Assembly: GCF_000304455.1 (NCBI RefSeq)
Contig: NC_018605.1
Location: 372,035-436,034, forward strand
Length of the DNA: 64,000 nucleotides
Direction of reading: 5' to 3'
From: Cardinium endosymbiont cEper1 of Encarsia pergandiella
Lineage (GTDB): Bacteria > Bacteroidota > Bacteroidia > Cytophagales > Amoebophilaceae
The notes under the pieces are model-generated. The model did not search any database, was not told the DNA's origin, and saw only the letters and a list, made by a program, of their open reading frames with translations. The position numbers and the translations under genes were made by a program. Positions 19,221 to 26,832 of the stretch are shown in pieces (the first letter of the stretch is position 1; every line of letters starts with the position of its first letter).

Positions 19221-20732
19221 ATGAGCAATATTTTTATCAAAAAAATTGATAAGCTACTATTACGCACCTTTATACCCACCTTTCTGCTATTGCTTGTGCT
19301 GGTACTTTTTGTATTGGTTATACAAGCTTTTTTTATATCTTTTAGTGGAATTTCAGGTAAAGGGTTGGGCATGGATATCTATATAAAGTTGTTTTATTAC
19401 TTATCTTTATCTGCATTACCTGAAGTGTTTCCTATTGCCATTCTAATAACCTCTCTTATGGTTTTTGGTAACCTTTCTGAAAGCTTTGAATTAACTGCTA
19501 TGCGTTCTGTAGGCCTTTCGTTACAACGTATCCTACGGTTTCCTTTTATATTTATTCTTTTTTTAAGTGCATGGTTCTTCTATTTTCGGAACTATATTCA
19601 TCCAAATAGTAAGCCTAAAATATTTGGTTTAGTTGAAGATATTTGTGCAAAAAAATCTACTTTGTTTATTCAAGAAGGTATTATTTGTAATAATATACCA
19701 GGATATAGTATTCGGGTAGACAAAAAAAAAATAGATAACGAGCATATGGAAGGCATTATAGTCTATGACTATACCAAAAGATATGGAACCGTTTCTATAA
19801 CCATTGCAGAGGAAGGTAGACTCTACACTACACCAGACAAAGGCTATTTGGTCATGGAACTGACCAATGGACATAATTATCTAGAGCCTTTGCCTGCTAA
19901 AAATAATCATGGGGATCAAAAACCATCTTTTTATAGAAATCATTTTTCAAATCAAAAAATAAGGATTAGCTTGGAAGCTTTGAAATTTGGCAAAACAAAT
20001 GAAGAGTATGCATATGATGCAAGAACAAGAACCCCTCCACACCTCAAAAAAATGATTAAAGAAAGGGGGAAGCAAGTGGTTCACTGGGAGCAAAAGATTA
20101 AAAAGTTGCTTGCAGAACAGGCTATTCGGTACCATTCTGTAGAACAACCTAACGCGGTATTAGATGCGTATACAGATGCTGATTTTATATTATTTAGAGA
20201 CCAACTTATAGCTCATAAAATCCATACAAATATAGCCTCTAATGGTCAGCCCAATGACTATATCTTGCAAAGGATTGTTCAAGAGGCCTTGCATAACGTA
20301 AAGAAGATAACCCATAGGTTAATGATGCAAGAAGATAATAGAAACTTATTTAATACAGCATTAAATGAAGCTTTATATGAACGAGAAATTCGATTTGCAG
20401 TAGTTATACAATGTGTTATTATATTTTTGTTAGGTAGTTCTCTAGGTTGCCTTATTAGGCGAGGTGGTTTTGGAATTTCTGTAATGATTAGCTTCTTTTT
20501 TATACTGCTGCAGCATATTCTTTCTATGGTTGGAAGAGATTTGGCAATCGCAAATACCTGCTCTATGTTTATCTGTGTTTGGTTGCCTAATTTCGTATTG
20601 TTGTTTTTTTCTGGCTTGTTTTTAATAAAAGCACAGCATGGTAGAGGATTATCCTCAATCAATTGGCATGCTTTGTATACAAAAATTAAAAGAACATTCA
20701 GCAGTAAAATCAATAGGGTACCCAGTGCATAA
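19221..20732 (+). CDS. LptF/LptG-family permease
   Basis: This 503-residue inner-membrane permease is of the family that extracts lipopolysaccharide for the Lpt bridge. N-terminal helices contain 'TFIPTFLLLLVLVLFVLVIQAFF' and the family segment 'LPEVFPIAILITSLMVFGNLSESFELTAMRSVG'. A large periplasmic beta-jellyroll region covers about residues 130-380, and three C-terminal helices follow. Such proteins pair as LptF and LptG; only one is seen here, so the symbol is left open. Function depends on LPS being made at all in this organism. Confidence 0.85.
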   Translation: MSNIFIKKIDKLLLRTFIPTFLLLLVLVLFVLVIQAFFISFSGISGKGLGMDIYIKLFYYLSLSALPEVFPIAILITSLMVFGNLSESFELTAMRSVGLSLQRILRFPFIFILFLSAWFFYFRNYIHPNSKPKIFGLVEDICAKKSTLFIQEGIICNNIPGYSIRVDKKKIDNEHMEGIIVYDYTKRYGTVSITIAEEGRLYTTPDKGYLVMELTNGHNYLEPLPAKNNHGDQKPSFYRNHFSNQKIRISLEALKFGKTNEEYAYDARTRTPPHLKKMIKERGKQVVHWEQKIKKLLAEQAIRYHSVEQPNAVLDAYTDADFILFRDQLIAHKIHTNIASNGQPNDYILQRIVQEALHNVKKITHRLMMQEDNRNLFNTALNEALYEREIRFAVVIQCVIIFLLGSSLGCLIRRGGFGISVMISFFFILLQHILSMVGRDLAIANTCSMFICVWLPNFVLLFFSGLFLIKAQHGRGLSSINWHALYTKIKRTFSSKINRVPSA

Positions 20733-20900
20733 CGCATTCAATCTATCACCTTGGCCAACTCTCTACAAGCGTCTGTACAACAACTATTGTTTAACCGCAA
20801 TCTAACCTACTAAATCTATTTTCAATTTGTTTTTGAAAAAAAACAAACCTAACTTTCACTAAAATAAGGTTTTTTTCTAAAAGTATAGTTAACAATATTG

Positions 20901-20920
20901 ATACAATATATGTGCATTTT
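20901..20920 (+). promoter_or_regulatory. conserved upstream element of first HTH gene
   Basis: ATACAATATATGTGCATTTT lies about 75 bases before the ATG of the HTH gene at 20996. A near-identical element (16-17 of 20) lies before its paralogue. It may be promoter, operator or both. The interval 20733-20900 is AT-rich with nothing else recognised. Confidence 0.35.
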
Positions 20921-20995
20921 ATTGTCAGTTGTATCAACACATTTAAGCAAAAATGGTGCTTTTTTGTATCTCTCATCGTTACTTATATTGCGTTT

Positions 20996-21484
20996 ATGGA
21001 ACAGCTCACAGAAAAGCATAAAGGGGAAATAGTTAAAAAAGCCATTAAAAAAACTGGTTATCAAATGAAAGTAGTGGCGGAGCGATTAGGTATTGTCCGT
21101 AATACCCTTTATACCAAATTAAAGCAAGCAGAGTTAGAGGATTCCTTTATCATACGTGTGGGCAATATCATACACTACGACTTTTCTGACGTTTTTCCAG
21201 AAGTGTATAAAAGAGTAGCTGCTAAATTTACAAATAGCTTTGAGCGCATCTATCCAGATAAGTCTGTAGTAGTTCCTGACGCGGATGAATTGCCACTTTA
21301 TGACCATCTATATAAAAATCCATATTTCTTTAAATTACACGCTTTAAGCGAAAAATATATAAAGCTCATGGAGGATTACGATAAACTTTTTAAAGTTTTA
21401 ATTCTTTTAGTCAATAACAACGAGTCGGTAGACCTTAAAAAGGAAATGATAAAGTTTATAGAAAATGAAAGAAAAGAAGATTAA
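20996..21484 (+). CDS. Fis-type HTH protein, tandem paralogue 1
   Basis: This 162-residue protein has a helix-turn-helix near the N-terminus ('MKVVAERLGIVRNTLYTKLK', residues about 22-42), resembling Fis/NtrC-type DNA-binding ends. A charged middle follows, then a helical C-terminus ('SEKYIKLMEDYDKLFKVLILLVNNNE') that may dimerise. ATG 20996 is chosen because the paralogue also begins 'MEQ'; a longer frame from 20912 adds a non-conserved hydrophobic stretch. It is likely a transcription regulator. It does not match a named family I can be sure of, and its target is unknown; the shared upstream element makes self- or cross-regulation possible. Confidence 0.75.
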   Translation: MEQLTEKHKGEIVKKAIKKTGYQMKVVAERLGIVRNTLYTKLKQAELEDSFIIRVGNIIHYDFSDVFPEVYKRVAAKFTNSFERIYPDKSVVVPDADELPLYDHLYKNPYFFKLHALSEKYIKLMEDYDKLFKVLILLVNNNESVDLKKEMIKFIENERKED

Positions 21485-21638
21485 ATAAAAGAAAAATATC
21501 CCCATTTGCTATAGCCTGTTTATAGAGATTTATCTGAAGCGCATAGGCCTCCAATAGTCATTTTCAATTTTAGCATAAAACAACAAACTTAATTTTGTAA
21601 GTTACGATTTTATTATTTTTATATATTTATCAATTTTT

Positions 21639-21658
21639 ATACAATATTTGTACATTTA
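21639..21658 (+). promoter_or_regulatory. conserved upstream element of second HTH gene
   Basis: ATACAATATTTGTACATTTA matches the element before the first HTH gene at most positions. It includes AATATTTG, one base from the Bacteroidetes -7 consensus. It lies about 75 bases before ATG 21734, the same spacing as in the first copy, which supports duplication of the gene with its control region. Confidence 0.4.
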
Positions 21659-21733
21659 ATGAGCAAGTTTATATAAACTTATTCTGTAAATATACTATTT
21701 TTTGTTTTATTTTCAGATATTTATATTCTAGTC

Positions 21734-22198
21734 ATGGAACAACATAAAGGAAAAATAGTGGAAGAGGCTATTAAGAAGAGTGGTTTTCGAATGAAAGCAT
21801 TGGCTAGTAAGCTAGGTATTGCCCGTAATACGCTTTATAATAAGCTAAAAGAAGCGGATATAAAAGAAGCCTTTATTATACAGATTGGTAAAATAATACA
21901 CTATGATTTTGCCAATGATTTTCCAAATATACATGCAAAAAATAAAAAACAAGATGAAGATGAAAGCCGTCCTTACGTCCCTAAGGGAGATGGATATAAG
22001 TATAGCGATGAGTCAAATGATATGATAAGCGACCCCTATTTTATTCGATTGGAGAAGTTGAATAAAAAATATTTGCGACTGATGGAAGATTACACTAAGC
22101 TTTTAAAAATTTTAGTTGTATTGGCCAATAATAACGAGTTGGAGGGGGTTAAGCAAGAGATTATAACATTCATAGACCATCAAGAACGGGAAGATTAA
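21734..22198 (+). CDS. Fis-type HTH protein, tandem paralogue 2
   Basis: The 154-residue paralogue of the preceding gene has the same order: 'GFRMKALASKLGIARNTLYNKLKEADI' HTH, 'IGKIIHYDFANDFP', a variable acidic linker, then 'LNKKYLRLMEDYTKLLKILVVLANNNE' and an 'ER-ED' terminus. The linker differs most, while the HTH and C-terminal helix are conserved, so both copies appear to be under selection. Function is unknown; a DNA-binding regulator is the most likely role. The 284 bases to pdxS hold no recognised feature. Confidence 0.75.
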   Translation: MEQHKGKIVEEAIKKSGFRMKALASKLGIARNTLYNKLKEADIKEAFIIQIGKIIHYDFANDFPNIHAKNKKQDEDESRPYVPKGDGYKYSDESNDMISDPYFIRLEKLNKKYLRLMEDYTKLLKILVVLANNNELEGVKQEIITFIDHQERED

Positions 22199-22482
22199 AA
22201 ATATCCGTCCACTGGTATAGCGGAGGTTGCTGCTTATCCTACTTTAGGCCTACTTGTTGCGCATCATTATGGAAACGATAAACTTTAGAGATCAACCTTT
22301 GGATTTGAGACTTTAAGTTATATCGAATTTAGTATGTAGTTACTTATTATTAGGTCTTTAAATAGCGTATAGTATTCATTTTTTAGCCTAATTTTCTTGA
22401 TGCCATTCAAAAGCAATGGAGTAAATCTTAGACGTTTTGTATCAATACGCCCAACAAAAAACTTAAGTTAAGATAATTCAAA

Positions 22483-23364
22483 ATGATGGATCAACCAATA
22501 AATTTAAAAACAGGGCTTGCTGAAATGCTAAAAGGCGGTGTCATTATGGATGTTACCACTTCAGATCAAGCAAAAATAGCAGAAGACGCAGGTGCCGTTG
22601 CTGTAATGGCTTTGGAGCGGGTTCCTTCCGATATTCGGGTACAAGGTGGAGTGGCTCGTATGAGTGATGTCCAGAAGATACGAGAAATCATGGAAGCTGT
22701 TTCTATTCCAGTTATGGCTAAAGTTCGTATTGGTCACTTTGTTGAAGCAGAAATATTAGAAGCATTAGAGGTTGATTTTATCGATGAGAGTGAGGTTTTG
22801 ACACCAGCAGATGGCGCCTTTCATATTAATAAACATCCGTTTAAAGTTCCCTTTGTCTGCGGGTGTTGCAATGTAGGAGAAGCGCTGCGTCGAATTGGAG
22901 AAGGAGCAGCCCTTTTACGCACAAAAGGGGAGGCCGGCACAGGAGATGTGATGCAAGCAGTTAAACACATGCGTACTATTCAGCGTCAAATTCGATCCCT
23001 TGCTAATTTGAGCAGTGAAGAACTTCAACGCACCTCAAAAGAGTGGGGCGCTCCTCTACATTTGGTCGAAGCAGTTGCAAGGGAAGGTACATTGCCTGTA
23101 CCTAATTTTGCAGCCGGAGGTATTGCTACTCCAGCAGATGCTGCTTTAATGATGCGTTTAGGGGCAGAAGCCATTTTTGTCGGGTCTGGAATTTTTAAGT
23201 CAGAACATCCGAAAAAACGAGCAAGTGCAATTGTACAGGCAACCACCCACTTTCAAGATCCAAATATTCTGGCAAAAGTATCTGAGGCTTTAGGAGCACC
23301 TTTATTGGGAACGCCTACTGATCATCTTTCAGAAAAAGAGATCCTTGCTAACAGGGGATATTAA
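22483..23364 (+). CDS. pdxS: pyridoxal 5'-phosphate synthase lyase subunit PdxS
   Basis: PdxS (Pdx1) builds pyridoxal phosphate from ribose 5-phosphate, glyceraldehyde 3-phosphate and ammonia in the DXP-independent pathway. The 293-residue TIM barrel shows the two catalytic lysines in '[10 protein letters not shown]' and '[11 protein letters not shown]', and phosphate-binding loops such as '[14 protein letters not shown]' and '[12 protein letters not shown]'. It is complete and followed after one base by pdxT, so the two are translationally coupled. The pathway is patchy in Bacteroidetes; acquisition by transfer is plausible but not shown here. Confidence 0.97.
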   Translation: MMDQPINLKTGLAEMLKGGVIMDVTTSDQAKIAEDAGAVAVMALERVPSDIRVQGGVARMSDVQKIREIMEAVSIPVMAKVRIGHFVEAEILEALEVDFIDESEVLTPADGAFHINKHPFKVPFVCGCCNVGEALRRIGEGAALLRTKGEAGTGDVMQAVKHMRTIQRQIRSLANLSSEELQRTSKEWGAPLHLVEAVAREGTLPVPNFAAGGIATPADAALMMRLGAEAIFVGSGIFKSEHPKKRASAIVQATTHFQDPNILAKVSEALGAPLLGTPTDHLSEKEILANRGY

Positions 23365-23365
23365 A

Positions 23366-23917
23366 ATGTTTGGAATACTTGCTTTGCAAGGAGGGTTCAA
23401 CTTGCATCAAAAGGCTTTAGAACGATTCGGTATGCAAAGTCAATTGATCAAAAAACCAGAAGAACTGGGCCAAATCCAGATTTTAATTATTCCTGGAGGA
23501 GAATCAACTGCACTCTTGAAACTTATGAAGCCTTTGAACTGGAAAGAAGCCATCATAGCATTTGCGCAACAAGGGAAACTAATTTTGGCCACTTGTGCGG
23601 GTCTGATTATCCTATCTCGTCCTACTCCTGTTGCAAGGGACTATCTAGGGCTTATTGATATTGAAGTAAAGCGCAACGCTTATGGTCGGCAAATCAATAG
23701 TTTTGTCGGCCTGGGAACTAGTTTATTGGGTCTATCACCCCTCGAAATGGTGTGCATTAGAGCGCCTGAAGTTACTTCTGTAGGTCAAGATGTAGAAGTC
23801 CTTGTTTCCTTGGCAGGTAGACCCATGTTGCTTCGTCAAAATAATATTGTCGTAGCTACTTTTCATCCTGAGTTAAGCCCAAACCATTCGTTTTACCATT
23901 GGCTTGTTTTGAATTAA
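23366..23917 (+). CDS. pdxT: pyridoxal 5'-phosphate synthase glutaminase subunit PdxT
   Basis: PdxT (Pdx2) releases ammonia from glutamine for PdxS. The 183-residue class I glutaminase has the start 'MFGILALQGGFNLH', the oxyanion region 'IPGGEST', the nucleophile Cys in 'LATCAGLIIL' and the His-x-Glu pair in 'TFHPELS'. ATG 23366 lies one base after the pdxS stop; a frame from 23345 overlapping pdxS is less likely. All catalytic residues are present, so the synthase should be active. Confidence 0.96.
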   Translation: MFGILALQGGFNLHQKALERFGMQSQLIKKPEELGQIQILIIPGGESTALLKLMKPLNWKEAIIAFAQQGKLILATCAGLIILSRPTPVARDYLGLIDIEVKRNAYGRQINSFVGLGTSLLGLSPLEMVCIRAPEVTSVGQDVEVLVSLAGRPMLLRQNNIVVATFHPELSPNHSFYHWLVLN

Positions 23918-23934
23918 ATTTTAATTAAAATTTT
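23917..23934 (+). terminator. palindrome after pdxT
   Basis: AAATTTTAATTAAAATTT is a perfect palindrome that overlaps the pdxT stop and is followed by TTGTTTT. It is AT-only, so its strength as a terminator is doubtful. Confidence 0.35.
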
Positions 23935-23942
23935 TGTTTTAT

Positions 23943-24380
23943 ATGGTTCCGTTTTTATATTCAAAGTTCATGGTTCCTATTTACTTTTTTTGCTTTCAGA
24001 CGATAGAAGTAGGATTTGTGGATACCATAGAGTTTAAATACGTTAATCCTACCGTATTTTATCAACATAACTTTCCCGATATTTTAGGCATTTCCCGTGG
24101 AGGAGCATGTGACGCTTTTATTTCTGGCGTAAAATGCTGTCCGCCTTTATTAATACCTTGTGGCCTTAAGATACTGGCATTATCTATGAATAAGAATGTT
24201 TCTACTAACCGGCTGTTTAAGGTACATGCATGGTTATCGGTCGGTCTGCTGGCAGCAGATTTATTGGTATTGTATACTTTTAATTCCAATAATTCTGATA
24301 TATATCGTAACCATACCTGGTTGTATCGACTCCATGCAGCAGCGGAACTTGCTTCGCTATCAGTATGTATCTTTTTATGA
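23943..24380 (+). CDS. hypothetical membrane protein
   Basis: I do not recognise this 145-residue frame. It has a hydrophobic N-terminus, a cysteine-rich middle ('GGACDAFISGVKCCPP'), one clear membrane helix ('HAWLSVGLLAADLLVLYTF') and an end that stops inside a second hydrophobic stretch. The last point suggests truncation. It follows pdxT by 25 bases but has no known link to B6 synthesis. Start is ATG 23943; an in-frame TTG three codons earlier is possible. Confidence 0.45.
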   Translation: MVPFLYSKFMVPIYFFCFQTIEVGFVDTIEFKYVNPTVFYQHNFPDILGISRGGACDAFISGVKCCPPLLIPCGLKILALSMNKNVSTNRLFKVHAWLSVGLLAADLLVLYTFNSNNSDIYRNHTWLYRLHAAAELASLSVCIFL

Positions 24381-24436
24381 TCTACTCAACTATAGTCATA
24401 GATTTTATAAGGCTCTATTCCATACTTCAAGGCCGA

Positions 24437-25429
24437 TTACGTAAATTTAATACGCATCGCTTCTCGTACCATTTCCATCGTTTCTTTTGCCAATTGAGCT
24501 GCTTTTGCAGTACCCTGATGTAGTATTTCTTTTACCATGGTAGCATCTAAACAATTTCTTTTTTCTCTGATTGGTGCCAAAAAAAGTTGTAAACTATCGT
24601 TTAAGATGTTTTTAATGGCTACATCGCCTAGCCCGCCGCGTCTGTAGTGGACCTTTAAGGAGACAATAGCTTCTTGGTCACTATGAAAAGCATCCAGATA
24701 AGCAAATACAACATTGCCTTCTACACGACCAGGATGGCTCGCTTTAATATGATCAGGGTCTGTATACATTTGAAAGACCTTTTGTTTGATCATTTCTGGT
24801 GGATCGGAGAGCGCAATGGCATTGCCCAATGATTTACTGCATTTGGATTTGCCATCTATACCTACTAACCTAGATGTTTTACTTAAAACTGCTTTACATT
24901 CTTTTAAAACTTTGGTACCATAGATTCTATTAAAGCATCTAACGATTTCATTCGTCTGTTCAATCATCGGCAACTGATCATCCCCAACAGGTACCCATTC
25001 TGCTTGAAATAGCGTAATGTCTGCCGCTTGACTAATCGGATAACAGAGAAACCCTAGCGGCATGGCTTCATGGTATCCTTTTTGGTGCATTTCATGTTTT
25101 ACAGTCGGGTTTCTGCTTAATCTGCTCAAAGTAACAAGATTTAGGTAATAGATCGTTAATTCTGCAATTTCTGGTATGCGAGATTGAATGAAAATAGTGG
25201 TTTGGTTGGGATCAATGCCAACACTTAAGTAATCTTTTACAACTTCAATAATATGTTTGGTAATTTTTTCTGGCTGATCAAAATGATCTGTTAAAGCTTG
25301 TAGATCTGCCACTAAGATGTACTGGTCGTATGCATGTTGCAGTTGGACTCTGTTCTGTAAGGAGCCTATGTAATGACCTAAATGGAGGCTGCCAGTTGGC
25401 CTATCACCGGTTAAAATTTTTTGTTTCAT
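24437..25429 (-). CDS. trpS: tryptophanyl-tRNA synthetase
   Basis: A class I synthetase of 330 residues charges tRNA-Trp. It has the HIGH-type motif in 'TGSLHLGHYIGSL' and the KMSKS-type motif 'SKCSKSLGNAI'. Tryptophan-pocket and ATP-site segments such as 'VPVGDDQLPMIEQTNEIVRCFN' are intact. ATG 25429 ('MKQKILTGDRPTG') is the family start; an upstream frame to 25498 overlaps pssA and is rejected. The 23-base gap to pssA suggests one transcript. Confidence 0.96.
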   Translation of the reverse strand: MKQKILTGDRPTGSLHLGHYIGSLQNRVQLQHAYDQYILVADLQALTDHFDQPEKITKHIIEVVKDYLSVGIDPNQTTIFIQSRIPEIAELTIYYLNLVTLSRLSRNPTVKHEMHQKGYHEAMPLGFLCYPISQAADITLFQAEWVPVGDDQLPMIEQTNEIVRCFNRIYGTKVLKECKAVLSKTSRLVGIDGKSKCSKSLGNAIALSDPPEMIKQKVFQMYTDPDHIKASHPGRVEGNVVFAYLDAFHSDQEAIVSLKVHYRRGGLGDVAIKNILNDSLQLFLAPIREKRNCLDATMVKEILHQGTAKAAQLAKETMEMVREAMRIKFT

Positions 25430-25452
25430 ACTTTGGGTAATCGAAGAGTGCT

Positions 25453-26139
25453 TTATCCAATTTTGGCTTTGTATAAGCCATGTAATATATATAACCAAAG
25501 GCTACAAAAAAGTCCTTCAATATGCATTGTGGCGATTAATACTGTACATACCACAATCAAAAAATAGCGCGCTCGATTCGCTTGAAAAGAAAATCCTTGA
25601 AATTTTAAAGCTATAAATGGAATATTGGCAACCAATAGATAAGAAAGTAGTATCGTTAATAAAGGCAATACCATCGTCTGGGTTAAGCCATGCACCAAAA
25701 AGGGATAAACAGAACGCTCTACCATTATAGGCAATATAGCTATTAGCATCGCATTAGCCGGTGTAGGCAGCCCTATAAATTGATCTACTTGTCTGGGATC
25801 TACATTAAACTTAGCTAGCCTAAGCGCAGAAAAGATAATGATGAACAAAGCGCAATAAGGACGATATGGGCAGGTTTCATAGGTTTTAATCAACATATAG
25901 CAGATTGCTGCAGGCAGCATGCCAAAAGTAATAAGATCTGCCAATGTATCTAATTGCTTACCAACGGACGATTGCGCACGTAGTAGTTTAGCAGCAAAAC
26001 CATCTAAAAAATCAAAACAAGCGCCTACAAAGATACTGTAAGCAGCATATATCAAATGGCCGTTTAACGCCAATAAGGTACCTATTGCACCACTGCTTAG
26101 GTTTAAAAGCGATAAGCAATTGGGAATATGTTTTTTCAT
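25453..26139 (-). CDS. pssA: CDP-diacylglycerol--serine O-phosphatidyltransferase
   Basis: This 228-residue inner-membrane enzyme makes phosphatidylserine, the precursor of phosphatidylethanolamine. The CDP-alcohol phosphotransferase motif (D-G-x2-A-x9-G-x3-D-x3-D) is seen in 'FDFLDGFAAKLLRAQSSVGKQLDTLADLITFG' as Asp-Gly, Ala, Gly and two Asp at the correct spacing; the usual Arg after Ala is Lys. The flanking 'PNCLSLLNLSSG' and 'RLAKFN' are typical of bacterial PssA. ATG 26139 is preferred over 26151. About six to eight membrane helices are expected. Confidence 0.92.
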   Translation of the reverse strand: MKKHIPNCLSLLNLSSGAIGTLLALNGHLIYAAYSIFVGACFDFLDGFAAKLLRAQSSVGKQLDTLADLITFGMLPAAICYMLIKTYETCPYRPYCALFIIIFSALRLAKFNVDPRQVDQFIGLPTPANAMLIAILPIMVERSVYPFLVHGLTQTMVLPLLTILLSYLLVANIPFIALKFQGFSFQANRARYFLIVVCTVLIATMHIEGLFCSLWLYILHGLYKAKIG

Positions 26140-26164
26140 ATTTGCATGCATTTAAAATAAAGCA

Positions 26165-26396
26165 TCACGTAATGTTTAATGCTGGATGTTCCTTATAAAT
26201 ATCATCTATTTTTCTGATAATTTCAAGATGCACACAAGAAGTCATTTGCGCTGACCTTTCCAAGTTTGAATCGTTTAAACGGTTACCCCATACTTGGATC
26301 ATAACTGGCTTAGTGTTAAATCTTCTTAATGAATAAGGCTAACACTATTTTAGTCTTTGCTGATGAACTAAAATGGCTAATTGTATTGCTTCTCAT
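26165..26396 (-). pseudogene. decayed IS3-family transposase remnant
   Basis: Reading the reverse strand from ATG 26396 gives 'HFSSSAKTKIVLALFIKK', then after frame changes and stops 'LTLSQL-SKYGVTV-TIQTWKGQ', then 'IIRKIDDIYKEHP'. These align in order with 'KFSSVEKTKIVLDLLKEE', 'LTLVELSSKYGVTSKTLQNWKHQ' and 'LINKIADIYIDHP' of the intact transposase at 16254-17471. The coiled-coil region between OrfA and OrfB is deleted and the catalytic core is missing. It is a dead relative and clearly older than the intact copy. The interval 26397-26557 is AT-rich with nothing else recognised. Confidence 0.8.
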
Positions 26397-26557
26397 TTGA
26401 GGCCCTTCGTTTAACTTGATAAAAATCAAATACAAGAAGATAAAATTAATATTTTTCTCTTCTAATTCTTCAGTCCAGTACACTTTTTTATCTTGAATCT
26501 GCTTGTGTAAACATGATAAAATAAGTAACTTGCTACCCTTATTAAAATAACTAATTT

Positions 26558-26630
26558 GGTGATGTAGCTCAGTCGGTAGAGCATCGGACTGAAAATCCGT
26601 GGGCCGGAGGTTCGAGTCCTCTCATCACCG
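26558..26630 (+). tRNA. tRNA-Phe (GAA)
   Basis: Acceptor GGTGATG pairs fully with CATCACC. The anticodon stem TCGGA/TCCGT closes loop CTGAAAA with anticodon GAA. The T arm is GGAGG-TTCGAGT-CCTCT. The discriminator base reads G rather than the A usual for tRNA-Phe, and CCA is not encoded. The assignment by anticodon is firm. Confidence 0.95.
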
Positions 26631-26832
26631 CTTTATGCCTTACATTTAAGCCTAGCACTGATTTCTAAACCTGTTTGGCTTTGATAAGCTACAGCCCTTT
26701 TTCGATCCACTTGTCTGTTTAGCATAATGTGGATGGTGGATATAAATAAGTATTAGCTTACCTTTGGTGCCATTTTGTTTTAGCATGACACCAATTTTTA
26801 TGATCCCTAGTTTTGTACTCACTTATACAAAG

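Noticed and set aside
24196-24444. Overlapping 82-residue plus-strand frame
   Set aside because: It is out of phase with the better frame at 23943-24380 and runs into trpS; no conserved features.
24640-24665. 'tgtagtggacctt' similar to the IS3 end
   Set aside because: It lies inside conserved trpS coding sequence; the match is only about 9 bases and is chance.
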